64,000 bases of DNA, taken from the NCBI GenBank assembly GCA_947561585.1, contig CANNZV010000261.1:472184-536183 (forward strand). The letters run 5' to 3'. This DNA is from Caprella mutica. Its lineage: Eukaryota; Arthropoda; Malacostraca; Amphipoda; Caprellidae. Position numbers and translations under genes: made by a program. Each line of letters starts with the position of its first letter. Position 1 is the first letter of the stretch. Below are positions 10,801 to 20,000 of this stretch, one piece after another. The notes under the pieces were generated by a model that was given only the letters and a program-made list of their open reading frames with translations, was not told the DNA's origin and ran no database searches.

Positions 10801-12660
10801 GTTAGCAGCTGCTGCCATGTGTCCCCGACTGTATCCAGAACTGTGGTAGTCACTCCTGTGCGACTTCCAAAGTTCAGACAAATTGGGGTCACTGCGGAAC
10901 TTTGCTTGGGATCTATCGGCTGGACCCTATGGTGAAATAACTGAGAATTACCAACTGAAGAGACAAATATTCATAATGTAGTATGCGAGAAATTTAGCGT
11001 CTATATTTATAAAATATTTTCGCAAACTGTTTTCTCCATACAAAATTCTAATTTCTTTTGTATAAAAAAACATCAACTATATATATAAAATTTCTTTTAT
11101 TGGAAAATTATTATCTTTTTAAACAAAAAATCAATTACAAATCTTCAATGTTGTCTACTAAGATAAATTCATTCATTTTGTAGCTATCTAATATACTAAC
11201 TTCAAATGATGAAATAAGTCAAAAACTATCCACTAAAACTAGGACTGTGCCAATACAATAATTATTATCAGTACGAGTTTCGATAATTGGTACTACTAAT
11301 CTGACGATACAGATACCTCAAAATTATCCGTACTAGTACCGTAACTTTGGTAATCTGCAGATACCAATACACAGATATGTAAATATCACCAATATTCTGA
11401 TACAGAGACATAAAAAGTGAGCACCAACACAGATAGTATCAGTACAGACCAACTAAAACCTACCTCCAAATTGTCTTTGGTCAAATGTTCCTGTACCCAG
11501 AGAGGAATTTTCTTGCTGTGGTCATAGTACAGGATAATGTTACTCAGATGCCTCAATACTCCTGTCTGTCCTGGTGTTCCAAAGGATGCAATTTGCTCCA
11601 AGTTAGTTGAAGGATACGGCTTCTCAACACCTGTAAGCAGAAAAGACGTTAGACCTGTGTTTCCTGAACTTCCTAGTTTTTTCACGCATTACCTACTTGA
11701 ACAATTTCATTACCCTTTGCCTATAGCAAGTATATATTGAGAAATATCAAAGGATGAAAAATACTGTTAATGTAATAAATAATAATACTAAGTGCCTATA
11801 CTGCAATAAAATAAGCAAGACTGCAGGAACTGGTAAAGTGTTCTACAAGAAATCCTCCAAATTGGCATCTGTTCTCAGTTAATTTCCAGAGTGGAATTAT
11901 TTGTTAGTTGTTAAGGTGTAGCTGCTGCTCAGTGTTCATATTTTAAAGATTTCCCGGAACAATTTTGGGATTTATTTGATCTTCCTTCTTTTTTGTCTTT
12001 TTGAGACTGAAAATATTGAAGAAAAGTAAGAAGTATAGCCAGCTAAGAGAAAATAAACAAAAACTAGAATTATACAGTTACCCGTATGAAATATTTGAAT
12101 TAGCTACTCTGCATAGGGAAATTTACACAACAGTTGTAACTTTTAAGAAACACTGTATTAAATGAAGATACAATTTAGGAATACTAAAGCAATACAAATA
12201 TAAGAATTATTTAGCTAATGCTATTTCTAGTTGACAATGATTTAAATGCCAGGGAATTAAGCATGTCATCTCTGGCCATTTTATTGGTGAATTAATGACA
12301 GCTTTTTTGAACCCCTTCAAATACAAATTGAGAGAAATAACTAATTTCTCTTATGTTACAATGTAATTCAGGAGATAATATATTATAATTTGATCATTTT
12401 GGAGGGCAATTTAGCTTCTTTGAGTCTTGGGTGATAGCTGGCTGGAGTCTGGAGAGAAATGGAGAGTTTATGAGACATAATATTTACTTGGTTTTAAAAA
12501 TAGTCCCGTTAATAATAATTTCACACAATGAATTTAGTTAGTTACCTGTCTTATCTAGGGTGACATCAATATATTTCCAAGAAATAGCAGCTGTAAGTGC
12601 ACATCCAGCAGTCAAACCTCTGACAAATGAATAGTTCATGACTAGGTACCTGTATTTCAT
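7643..12660 (-). CDS. EXOG: EXOG-like mitochondrial endo/exonuclease, 5' five exons
   Basis: This minus-strand gene joins exons 12660-12546, 11630-11464, 10926-10786, 9475-9284 and 7845-7643. All junction phases agree. The product matches the DNA/RNA non-specific nuclease (beta-beta-alpha-metal) family. The catalytic motif is SRGHM, as in EXOG and unlike the DRGHL of EndoG, followed by the metal-site region PQDFDNNANYW. EXOG is a 5'-3' exo/endonuclease of the mitochondrial inner membrane that removes RNA/DNA primer remnants and acts in mtDNA repair; this role is known for the family and inferred here. The N-terminus (basic, then a small-residue helix) fits a mitochondrial anchor. Exon 5 ends in phase 2 at a good donor. 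The C-terminal helical region of EXOG is absent between here and the left edge, where the BEL element sits. I am confident of the family; whether the gene is intact is unknown. Confidence 0.9.
7883..8361. mobile_element. pogo/Tigger-like MITE carrying a minisatellite
   Basis: The ends are inverted: AGAACTCCTCTATAGTGA on the left (near 7890) and its complement at 8340-8357 on the right, finishing CTACTG next to TA. The TA flank and CAGTAGAACTC-type end fit a Tc1/mariner-pogo non-autonomous element. A related end fragment lies at 57112-57137. The 25-bp array 7951-8270 fills its interior. Confidence 0.65.
7951..8270. repeat. 25-bp minisatellite, about 13 copies
   Basis: Near-perfect head-to-tail units with core GCTTCCTTCTGTCTGTTATA, joined by A5. 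Confidence 0.98.
8399..8531. repeat. Dispersed composite repeat, copy 1 (body only)
   Basis: Starts ATCACTAAAAGTCAATAAG and runs through TCTAATCTGCCCAGACAAT to ATTTAAAACTGAAATAAAG, ending with a remnant of the 56-bp tail unit. Further copies lie at 18985-19105, 34828-34940 and, inverted, 42570-42690. Confidence 0.8.
8555..8723. mobile_element. hAT-like MITE
   Basis: About 170 bp with inverted ends AGGGTTGTGACAAT and ATTGTCACAACCCT and an AT-rich core. The flanks (TAATCACT and TATAACTG) are only partly alike, so no target-site duplication is claimed. Confidence 0.65.
9284..9475 (-). CDS. EXOG: EXOG coding exon 4 (metal-binding Asn region)
   Basis: 64 codons, phase 0 at both ends. It carries LSNILPQDFDNNANYW, including the Asn that binds the catalytic metal in this family, then VWVTSGPAF. 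The acceptor is TTTTCCCAG. The best homology-based end is TACAAA|GCAAGT, a GC donor. The alternative GT donor 12 bp upstream would delete four conserved positions. Confidence 0.88.
9788..10112. mobile_element. hAT-type MITE with GTATCGGTATC ends
   Basis: The left end starts AGGGATGAGACAAAGTATC and the right end reads GGGTATCGTCCAATCT. Repeated GTATCGGTATC words lie near both ends and an AT-rich centre between them. It lies in EXOG intron 3. Confidence 0.55.
10631..10777. mobile_element. MITE family M1 (ATTATCGGTCAG ends), copy 1
   Basis: Left arm contains ATTATCGGTCAGTT and TCATATAAGAAAAA; right arm contains TTTCTTATATGACCGA and CAACTGACCG, ending TAACTCACCCTA. It sits in EXOG intron 3, 8 bp from the exon 3 donor. 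Other copies: 12676-12765 (partial), 33884-34135, 57612-57761, 58084-58251. Confidence 0.7.
10786..10926 (-). CDS. EXOG: EXOG coding exon 3 (catalytic SRGHM)
   Basis: 47 codons, phase 0 at both ends. It opens with GPADRSQAKF and carries SGYSRGHMAAAANHK, whose His is the general base of the family. The donor GAC|GTGAGT is followed only 8 bp later by the end of a MITE (10631-10777). Confidence 0.92.
11240..11390. repeat. Degenerate GATACC/GTACC inverted repeat
   Basis: Scattered AATACAATAATT, GATACAGATACC and CAGATACCAATAC words form weak inverted pairs, like an eroded copy of the element at 9788-10112. Confidence 0.3.
11464..11630 (-). CDS. EXOG: EXOG coding exon 2
   Basis: Acceptor TTACAG before 11630; donor GAG|GTAGGT after 11464; 167 bp. 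It encodes the start of the nuclease domain, with FGTPGQTG, then the tyrosine motif ILYYDHSKK, then PLWVQEHL. This matches the EXOG/EndoG pattern of a GFP-type start, Y-D-x-x-x-K and W-V-x-E-H. Confidence 0.9.
11690..12540. other. EXOG intron 1 interior: nothing recognised
   Basis: AT-rich sequence of EXOG intron 1 (12545-11631). No coding, RNA or repeat signal was identified. Confidence 0.6.
12546..12660 (-). CDS. EXOG: EXOG coding exon 1 (N-terminal anchor)
   Basis: ATG at 12660 is the first in a stretch open back to 12738. A second in-frame ATG lies at 12639, and I cannot choose firmly between them. The exon encodes a short basic leader followed by the small-residue stretch FVRGLTAGCALTAAI, similar in style to the EXOG mitochondrial anchor. 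The donor is ACAG|GTAAC, phase 1. Confidence 0.7.
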
Positions 12661-12675
12661 AAATCTGTTGAAATA

Positions 12676-12765
12676 ATTATATCGTTTTTTCTTGTGTCCG
12701 AAAATGTTGAACTGACCGATAATTAAGAACTTACCCTAAGTTCCGAATTATCGGTCTGTACTAGG
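12676..12765. repeat. MITE family M1, partial copy 2
   Basis: Contains TTTTTTCTTGTGTCCGAAAA, AACTGACCGATAATTAAG, AACTTACCCTAA and then a second inverted GAATTATCGGTC. It lies directly upstream of the EXOG start codon, so it may form part of the 5' leader or promoter. Confidence 0.55.
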
Positions 12766-12960
12766 TTGTCTACCTACTAGGATTCTGTAACCTACATTCA
12801 GTCTGCAGAAAATGGAAATTTTTCCAAGACTTTTTTCTCCTCACCATATTGTATTATTATCATTTTGATATTTTACAGAGTGATTTAATAAATATCAAAA
12901 TATAGTCTTGAGACAGAGATACCTAGTTTTTGATTGAATTTTAGAAATTGGAGATCTCTG

Positions 12961-13110
12961 CGGGAGATCTTGAATTAATTCCTATATTACCATTAATTTA
13001 GCTGTGGGAGATTTTGAATTAATTCCTATATTACCATTAATTTAGCTGTGGGAGATTTTGAATTAATTCCTATGTTACCATTAATTTAGCTGCGGGAGAT
13101 TCTGAATCTG
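12961..13110. repeat. 44-bp tandem repeat, about 3.5 copies
   Basis: Units share GGGAGATTTTGAATTAATTC and CCATTAATTTAGCTG. The last unit is diverged. Confidence 0.95.
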
Positions 13111-13779
13111 CTGCTGTGAGTCAGAGAATAACTCTCTCTCAAAATAAAATCTCTGCGGGAGAAGAGACACATTCTGCAGACAGCAGACTGGCAATACCTA
13201 TAAAATATTATTATTAAATGCCTATCTAGTTAGGTTACAGGTAAGGTAAATTGGTAATTAGGCCATAGCCTATATTATATCCTTGGCAGTCTGCAAAAGC
13301 AAAGCATGCATAGGTACCTAATCTGGCTAATCAGTCTCCAGATATTTAATTTTGGGGGCAATTTTTCTGTTTCTCATTCTCAAGAGATATTAAAATTTCT
13401 CTACAAAATGGCCAAAAAAACTCAAAATACCTTAAGTTACTCTCCAATAATTACATGTAAACATAGGAATTAATTGGAAAATTGTAGCCGGATAATTCAG
13501 GAGACTCATTTCAACTTTTCAAGGTCTCAAACTCTCAATCACAGATAAACTTCACAGCTTCGTGCATCTTTAGCAGATTTGTATCCTTCTTGTTTTTAAT
13601 GGAAAAATATTGTCTTTTTAAACAAAACAAAAAATTATACCTATTAGATAAATTAGGTCGTAGAGATTTTTTAGTGATTTCTGAGAGAAAACTATTTCAC
13701 TTCCTTCTCCAAGGAGGATTAAAAAAAAAAATTCGAGGAAACATTACGGTTATGGAAATAAAATTCCAGGTTATAGAGT

Positions 13780-13990
13780 GTCACTTTTTAAAAACTAAAA
13801 TTCAAGGTAGAGTTTTTCGAATTTTGAACTAAAGTTCAATGTAGCGTTTTTCGTTTTTAGAACTAAAGTTCAATGTACCTAGCATTTTTCGTTTTATTTT
13901 AATTAAATTGGAATGTAACATTTAGTTTTTAGAACCCTGTTTAGAACTAAAGTTCGAGGTGCTGTTTTTCGTTTTTAGTACTAAAAGGTC
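13780..13990. repeat. Degenerate tandem repeat around AACTAAAGTTCAA
   Basis: AACTAAAGTTCAATGTAGC-like units followed by TTTTTCGTTTTTAG recur about every 45-55 bp, with indels. A similar patch lies at 14575-14800. Confidence 0.6.
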
Positions 13991-14574
13991 CCCTCCAAGC
14001 AAATTTTTTTATTGCTTCAATCAACGAGGCTTATATTAATGTCCTCTCCAGGCTCCGGGAAAAAAAAAGTTTATTTCATAATATTACAGAACTAAGGTCT
14101 ATGATCATCATTATGTAAACTGCATACAATTCGGTTCAGTATATATTTCATTATTTGCTTTTAAAGTTTTTTAATGCTCTGTGAGAAATAATTGAGCGAA
14201 TCACTAACCTGACGCTAAGAAAGAAGATTGTACACTCTTTATTTTGATTTCAAATTTAGATTTTAAAAACTAATAATGATGAGATACTAATTGTTTCCTA
14301 AAGTATATAAACGTTTTTATAATAATTTTATCCAAATATATAACTTTATACGAAAATTAAATGGATTTATTATACTGCTAATACCTAGTTGACAATCAAA
14401 ACAAATGGTGTACAATCTTTTTCTTCAGGCTGAAAATTAGTAAGTGGGAAGTAGAATAGATAGTGTAGAGTTTTGATTATAAAATCTTTAAAAGCATATA
14501 GAATTGAAAATATTCTATCAAATTTGAAGCGGTTTGCAGAAAAATGAAAAGAAACATTAATTAAACTAAAATTT

Positions 14575-14800
14575 AGGATATAGTTTTATTTATTAGAACT
14601 GAAGTTCAAGGTTGCGCTTTAAATTTTGTAACTAAAATTCAAGGTAGTGTCTGTGTTTTAATTTTCAGAACTTAAATTCAAGGTAGCGCTACAGTTTTAG
14701 AAAATAAAATTCTATGTAGCAGTTTCGTTCTTTAAGTAAATTTTATTGTTAGGATAGTTTACGTTTCTCGTTTTATCGAATAGAATTGAAATACGTATAG
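14575..14800. repeat. Second patch of the AACTAAAATTCAAGG repeat
   Basis: About four diverged units related to 13780-13990, with cores such as ACTAAAATTCAAGGTAG. This is an old minisatellite or a split dispersed repeat. Confidence 0.5.
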
Positions 14801-15046
14801 CGTTATTTTTTTTAGTATGAACTAAATCTTAAAATAGGAACTGCACAATTATCCTGCAATCATTTTTGTCTAGAACTCAATTTTATATCTTGGTAGGTAG
14901 AAAAATATAATTTATAGGTATTGTATTCGAATTTACTCACCCATATGAATGTTTCAAAGGATATATTGTAGGTCTTATTATTATATATGTCAGAAGACAT
15001 TAAATTCCTAGATTACTGCAACAAATCTAGGAATGATGGTTACATG

Positions 15047-15462
15047 ACACATTCCTTATATTAGTGCAACTTGCAGAAATATTGGAGTAGGGGTATAATA
15101 AGTATTTTTTTTTATAATATTATAAAATAATGGAATATATTAAAATCTGTTCTTCGTTTTTCTATTCCCTTACAAAATATGCTATCTTCACAAATAACGC
15201 AACATGTGTTGTTCCATTTTGTAGTGTCCATGAAATTTCTTATTATTTTAAATCTGAACTAACTCAATATTTTAGTACACTCAATATGTAGTACAGATGT
15301 AAATATATTAATGAATATATATTAATAAAAACAAAATAATTATTAATAATATCATTTAATAATTCTGCATTTTTCTACGCATTCAATAAAACAATAACAT
15401 AATTTATTATACCCCCATTCCTATATATACTGCAACTTGCAGTAATATAGGAATTTTACCCA
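15047..15462. mobile_element. MITE with roughly 50-bp inverted ends
   Basis: Left end includes ATTCCTTATATTAG and GGGGTATAATAAG; right end includes TTATTATACCCCCATTCC. The right end is itself a palindrome around ACTGCAACTTGCAGT. The interior is very AT-rich. Confidence 0.6.
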
Positions 15463-15469
15463 TAAGACT

Positions 15470-16700
15470 TATTAATAATTACCTTTAGACTATATAAATT
15501 TATACAATAAGAGTTTTCGGTTGTAGCTACTGTTTGACAAACAATTTTAAAGATATGTTTGTTCTCTACAAATTCTCGATTTCATTGTTTAACAACAACT
15601 ACGGAACAATTTTAAAACAATTTGACAAAGTGTTAGGTATAGCCATTGTTTTTTAGGGGACAGTAACAATTAGAACAGTTTTGAGAAAATATCAAACCAG
15701 TAGTTACTGGTTTGCAGCTGTTATTAATTCATTTGCATTACTAAAAACATTAAGAATTAAGTCATGCGAAAAAAAAAATTAACTGAGGAAATATGAATAA
15801 AGGGACGTACACTGCTGTACACACGCAGGTTTTTTTGTCTTTCTACAAGACTTTTTGCTTAGCTTTTTGCTAATTATATAGTTTTTTCTTATATATGATT
15901 CAAAAGTCTCGTGGAAAAAGTAGGAGGAGCTTAGCAAAAAGTTTGGAGGGAAGACTTGAAAAACCCTGCGTTTAAAGTGAACGATGGTTCGTCGAAGGAA
16001 CAAAATAAATATAATACCTAATTGAGAGTTAAATATACGATAAAATAGGAATCATTAATCAATCAGCTTATCCAAAAGCTACAAATTTAATTACCACCAA
16101 TTAATATATAACAAATAGTACCTAACCATGTATTTTATGTATCATGGTAATTTTATGTAAGATACGTAGGTATGCTATCGGAAATATATAGAGCTAATAA
16201 CAACTATCAACCTACAAGAAAAATCGTGTTAGCACGTCCAGTAGTTTGGATGTCTCATGTTAATATCTTTAGTCAAACTATACCTACATCCAAAACGTGA
16301 ACGTTTGTTTGAATGGCCCTAATTCGATAAGTAGGTACTATTGATAAAAATAATAATAATTATCATCTCAAATATACTTACAAATTTGATTTTTCTTTAA
16401 TATTTCGAGAAATTCAATTTTAAGATGTAAAAACTTTTGATATTTGTTGTATATTCATTAAAAAATTGTAAAACCTAACTTTAAAATATAATAATGATTG
16501 TGAGCAATCAAATAGCACATGGCGTAGAAATACATTCTCATATGTCAGGATAGTGCCAGATTTCTTGAAACGTTTGTCAAACAATTTTTCTTGCCTGCTA
16601 TCACTGGCACTAATGTTTAATTATATCAAAAAAAATTCAATTTGAGTTATCAAAAGTCCAAATTCCATTTAAAGCTTATTATTCGATAAATACAATGGAA
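15470..16700. other. AT-rich region upstream of KDM3, no gene seen
   Basis: Scattered TGTTTGACAAACA-type short inverted repeats (15529, 16573) resemble those near 57170-57330. Nothing else is supported. Confidence 0.5.
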
Positions 16701-16865
16701 AATAAGAAGGTGCTAGATTGTTAGGCGTAGAGTTGCGCCACGGTACACTTGTCACTGTTAAATGGTGCCAGTGCGCTGTTGACTGTGCGAGTGGGTGCAC
16801 GTGCTTTACTTTTGGTGACCATAAAAGTGTGATGTTTGAGTTCAAAATGAAAGGTGCAGTGAATC

Positions 16866-17018
16866 ATGGCTAAAGTAAGAAATGAAGTGGTAGGCAAACG
16901 TTTCCTAAGTGTATCAGGCGGTGTGAAGTTAAAGTTATCCAAGATCAAGGAATGGGATTGGAGAGCTGGAATAATTCGGGCCTCCAGCCACGTAGATTCC
17001 AAACATTCCCATTTGCAA
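16866..17018 (+). CDS. KDM3: KDM3 coding exon 1
   Basis: 51 codons. ATG 16866 is preceded two codons upstream by an in-frame TGA (16860-16862), which fixes the start. It encodes VVGKRFLSVSGG and EWDWRAGIIRASSHVDSK, matching the opening of JMJD1C-type proteins in order and spacing. The donor is CAA|GTGAGT, phase 0. The donor sequence is then repeated in tandem through the start of the intron. Confidence 0.9.
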
Positions 17019-20000
17019 GTGAGTAAATAACTACGTAGGTACATTGCCCCCACATAGTGAGTAAATAACTACCTAGGTACATTGCCCCCACATAGTGAGT
17101 AAATAACTACCTAGGTACATTGCTCCTTAGTCCTTACATAGTGAGTAAATAACTACCTAGGTACATTGCTCCTTACATAGTGAGTAAATAACTAGGTAGG
17201 TACATTACCCCCACATATACTGACATACCTAGTAGTGTCACTAGTGCAGTAGTGTGTACTTGGATAACTAGGTACATTACCTACCCCTACATAGTGTGTA
17301 AATAACTTGGTACATTGCTCCCTATGTAGTGTGTAAATACTAGGTACATTGCTCCCTACATAGTGTAAATAACTAGGTAGGTACATTGCCCCTACGTAGT
17401 GTGTAAATACTAGGTACATTGCCCCTACGTAGTGTGTAAATAACTAACTAGGTACATTGATTCCTCCATACATAGTGTAAATAACTAGGTACATTTCCCT
17501 TACTTAGTGTACATATAACTAGGTTACTAATAACCTAGGTACCCACTACCTAGTAAGTGATTACCTATGTTATTTGGCTACTAATTACCTATGTAGTTAC
17601 TAGTTAGTTACCTAGTTATAGCTACAATAAATTGGGTAACTTGTTAGGTAGGTAACTTCATATACGAAGTTAAGTTATTAGGTACCTAGGTACTTATTTA
17701 ACTAAATAATTTTTACTTTATGTCCTATACCCAGGACCCTAAAAATAACTAGGTTCCTATGTAACCATTTAATTATTTTATTAATTGGGACGAAATATGT
17801 TGTTCCTTACTCTTTTTATCGTTAATGCATTAATTTACTCTAGTATAGTGATTTGTAAATTCCTATCAGGTATTTATACCTAAATACTGATAACTAATGA
17901 TGTGATTATTGAGTGTAACTATAGTTATTATAGTGCATTATTCCTTTGTTTGCTGAAAGTACAGCTCTGTACCCAGGGTATGATTGTTGTTGTGTATCAT
18001 TTCACCTGTAACTTCATCAGCTCTGTACCCAGGGTATGATTGTTGTTGTGTATCATTTCACCTGTAACTTCATCAGCTCTGTACCCAGGGTATGATTGTT
18101 GTTGTGTATCATTTCACCTGTAACTTCATCAGCTCTGTACCCAGGGTATGATTGTTGTTGTGTATCATTACACCTGTAACTTCATCAGCTCTGTACCCAG
18201 GGTATGATTGTTGTTGTGTATCATTTCACCTGTAACTTCATCAGCTCTGTACCCAGGGTATGATTGTTGTTGTGTATCATTTCACCTGTAACTTCATCAG
18301 CTCTGTACCCAGGGTATGATTGTTGTTGTGTATCATTTCACCTGTAACTTCATCAGCTCTGTACCCAGGGTATGATTGTTGTTGTGTATCATTTCACCTG
18401 TAACTTCATCAGCTCTGTACCCAGGGTATGATTGTTGTTGTGTATCATTTCACCTGTAACTTCATCAGCTCTGTACCCAGGGTATGATTGTTGTTGTGTA
18501 TCATTTCACCTGTAACTTCATCAGCTCTGTACCCAGGGTATGATTGTTGTTGTCTATCATTTCACCTGTAACTTCATCAGCTCTGTACCCAGGGTATGAT
18601 TGTTGTTGTCTATCATTTCACCTGTAACTTCATCAGCTCTGTACCCAGGGTATGATTGTTGTTGTGTATCATTTCACCTGTAACTTCATCAGCTCTGTAC
18701 CCAGGGTATGATTGTTGTTGTGTATCATTTCACCTGTAACTTCATCAGCTCTGTACCCAGGGTATGATTGTTGTTGTGTATTATTTCACCTGTAACTTCA
18801 TCAGCTCTGTACCCAGGGTATGATTGTTGTTGTGTATCATTTCACCTGTAACTTCATCAGTACTTCATTTCAATTTGAATAAATCAATCGTGTTGTATTT
18901 CTCCATGAATGATAGTAACTATCAAGTAAACAAAATTAACTAAAACTTTGGTATATTTCACTTCAAATTATTCACAACATTTAGATCACTAAAAGTCAAT
19001 AAGAGAATAATTCCTATTTCTCTAATCTGCCCAGACAATATAAAGACATAGCTATGCTCTTACATTTAAAACTGAAATAAAGTAAATAAAGTACTGATGA
19101 AGTTTCTAGGTACGTTTCGCAAGTAGCGATCGTCGCGATCATCGCTCAGCGATCGTCACCAATGCTATTCCTATGGGGCTGGTTTTTAACGCGCGATTAT
19201 CACTGAGCACTAGTCCAATGTATTTCTTATGGCTACGCGATCATCGCTGACCGATGATCGCAACAATCGCTGCATGCAAAACTTTTTTTATCATACATAG
19301 GGTTTTCACATAAAACAAATATTGTTTCAGGAAAACCTAAATTATCAAAACTGCTTAATTTTCTAGATTGCAAAGGACTCTTACCTAGATAGTCACAAGT
19401 ACTTACGTTCCTAACAGATGGTTAGTAGTGGAATATTAAAAAAATGTCAGACCTTAGTAGGTATTAGCTATAATGTAATTAAATGTACAATAATTGCCTG
19501 TTAAGTTTAAATTCCCAGTAATAAGTTGCTACTAACCACCATATGTTAGGAACGTAAGTACTGGTGACTATCTAGGTAGGAGTCCTTTACTATCTAGGTA
19601 GGAGTCCTTTACTATCTAGGTAGGAGTCCTTTACTATCTAGGTAGGAGTCCTTTACTATCTAGGTAGGAGTCCTTTACTATCTAGGTAGGAGTCCTTTAC
19701 TATCTAGGTAGGAGTCCTTTACTATCTAGGTAGGAGTCCTTTACTATCTAGGTAGGAGTCCTTTACTATCTAGGTAGGAGTCCTTTACTATCTAGGTAGG
19801 AGTCCTTTACTATCTAGGTAGGAGTCCTTTACTATCTAGGTAGGAGTCCTTTACTATCTAGGTAGGAGTCCTTTACTATCTAGGTAGGAGTCCTTTACTA
19901 TCTAGGTAGGAGTCCTTTACTATCTAGGTAGGAGTCCTTTACTATCTAGGTAGGAGTCCTTTACTATCTAGGTAGGAGTCCTTTACTATCTAGGTAGGAG

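Larger units (their letters stand above)
12661..16865. other. Intergenic space between divergent EXOG and KDM3
   Basis: 4.2 kb between the EXOG start (minus strand) and the KDM3 start (plus strand), so both promoters should lie here. No TATA box, initiator or CpG-rich block could be assigned. It contains a partial M1 MITE, a 44-bp repeat, two degenerate repeat patches and a palindromic MITE, listed separately. The rest is plain AT-rich DNA. Confidence 0.7.

Noticed and set aside
7643..12660. EndoG instead of EXOG
   Set aside because: The catalytic motif reads SRGHM, not DRGHL, and the exon 4 and 5 segments match EXOG better. The EndoG alternative is kept only as a minor possibility.
17963..18861. 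CRISPR-like array (regular repeats)
   Set aside because: Repeats are contiguous with no unique spacers, in a eukaryotic intron.
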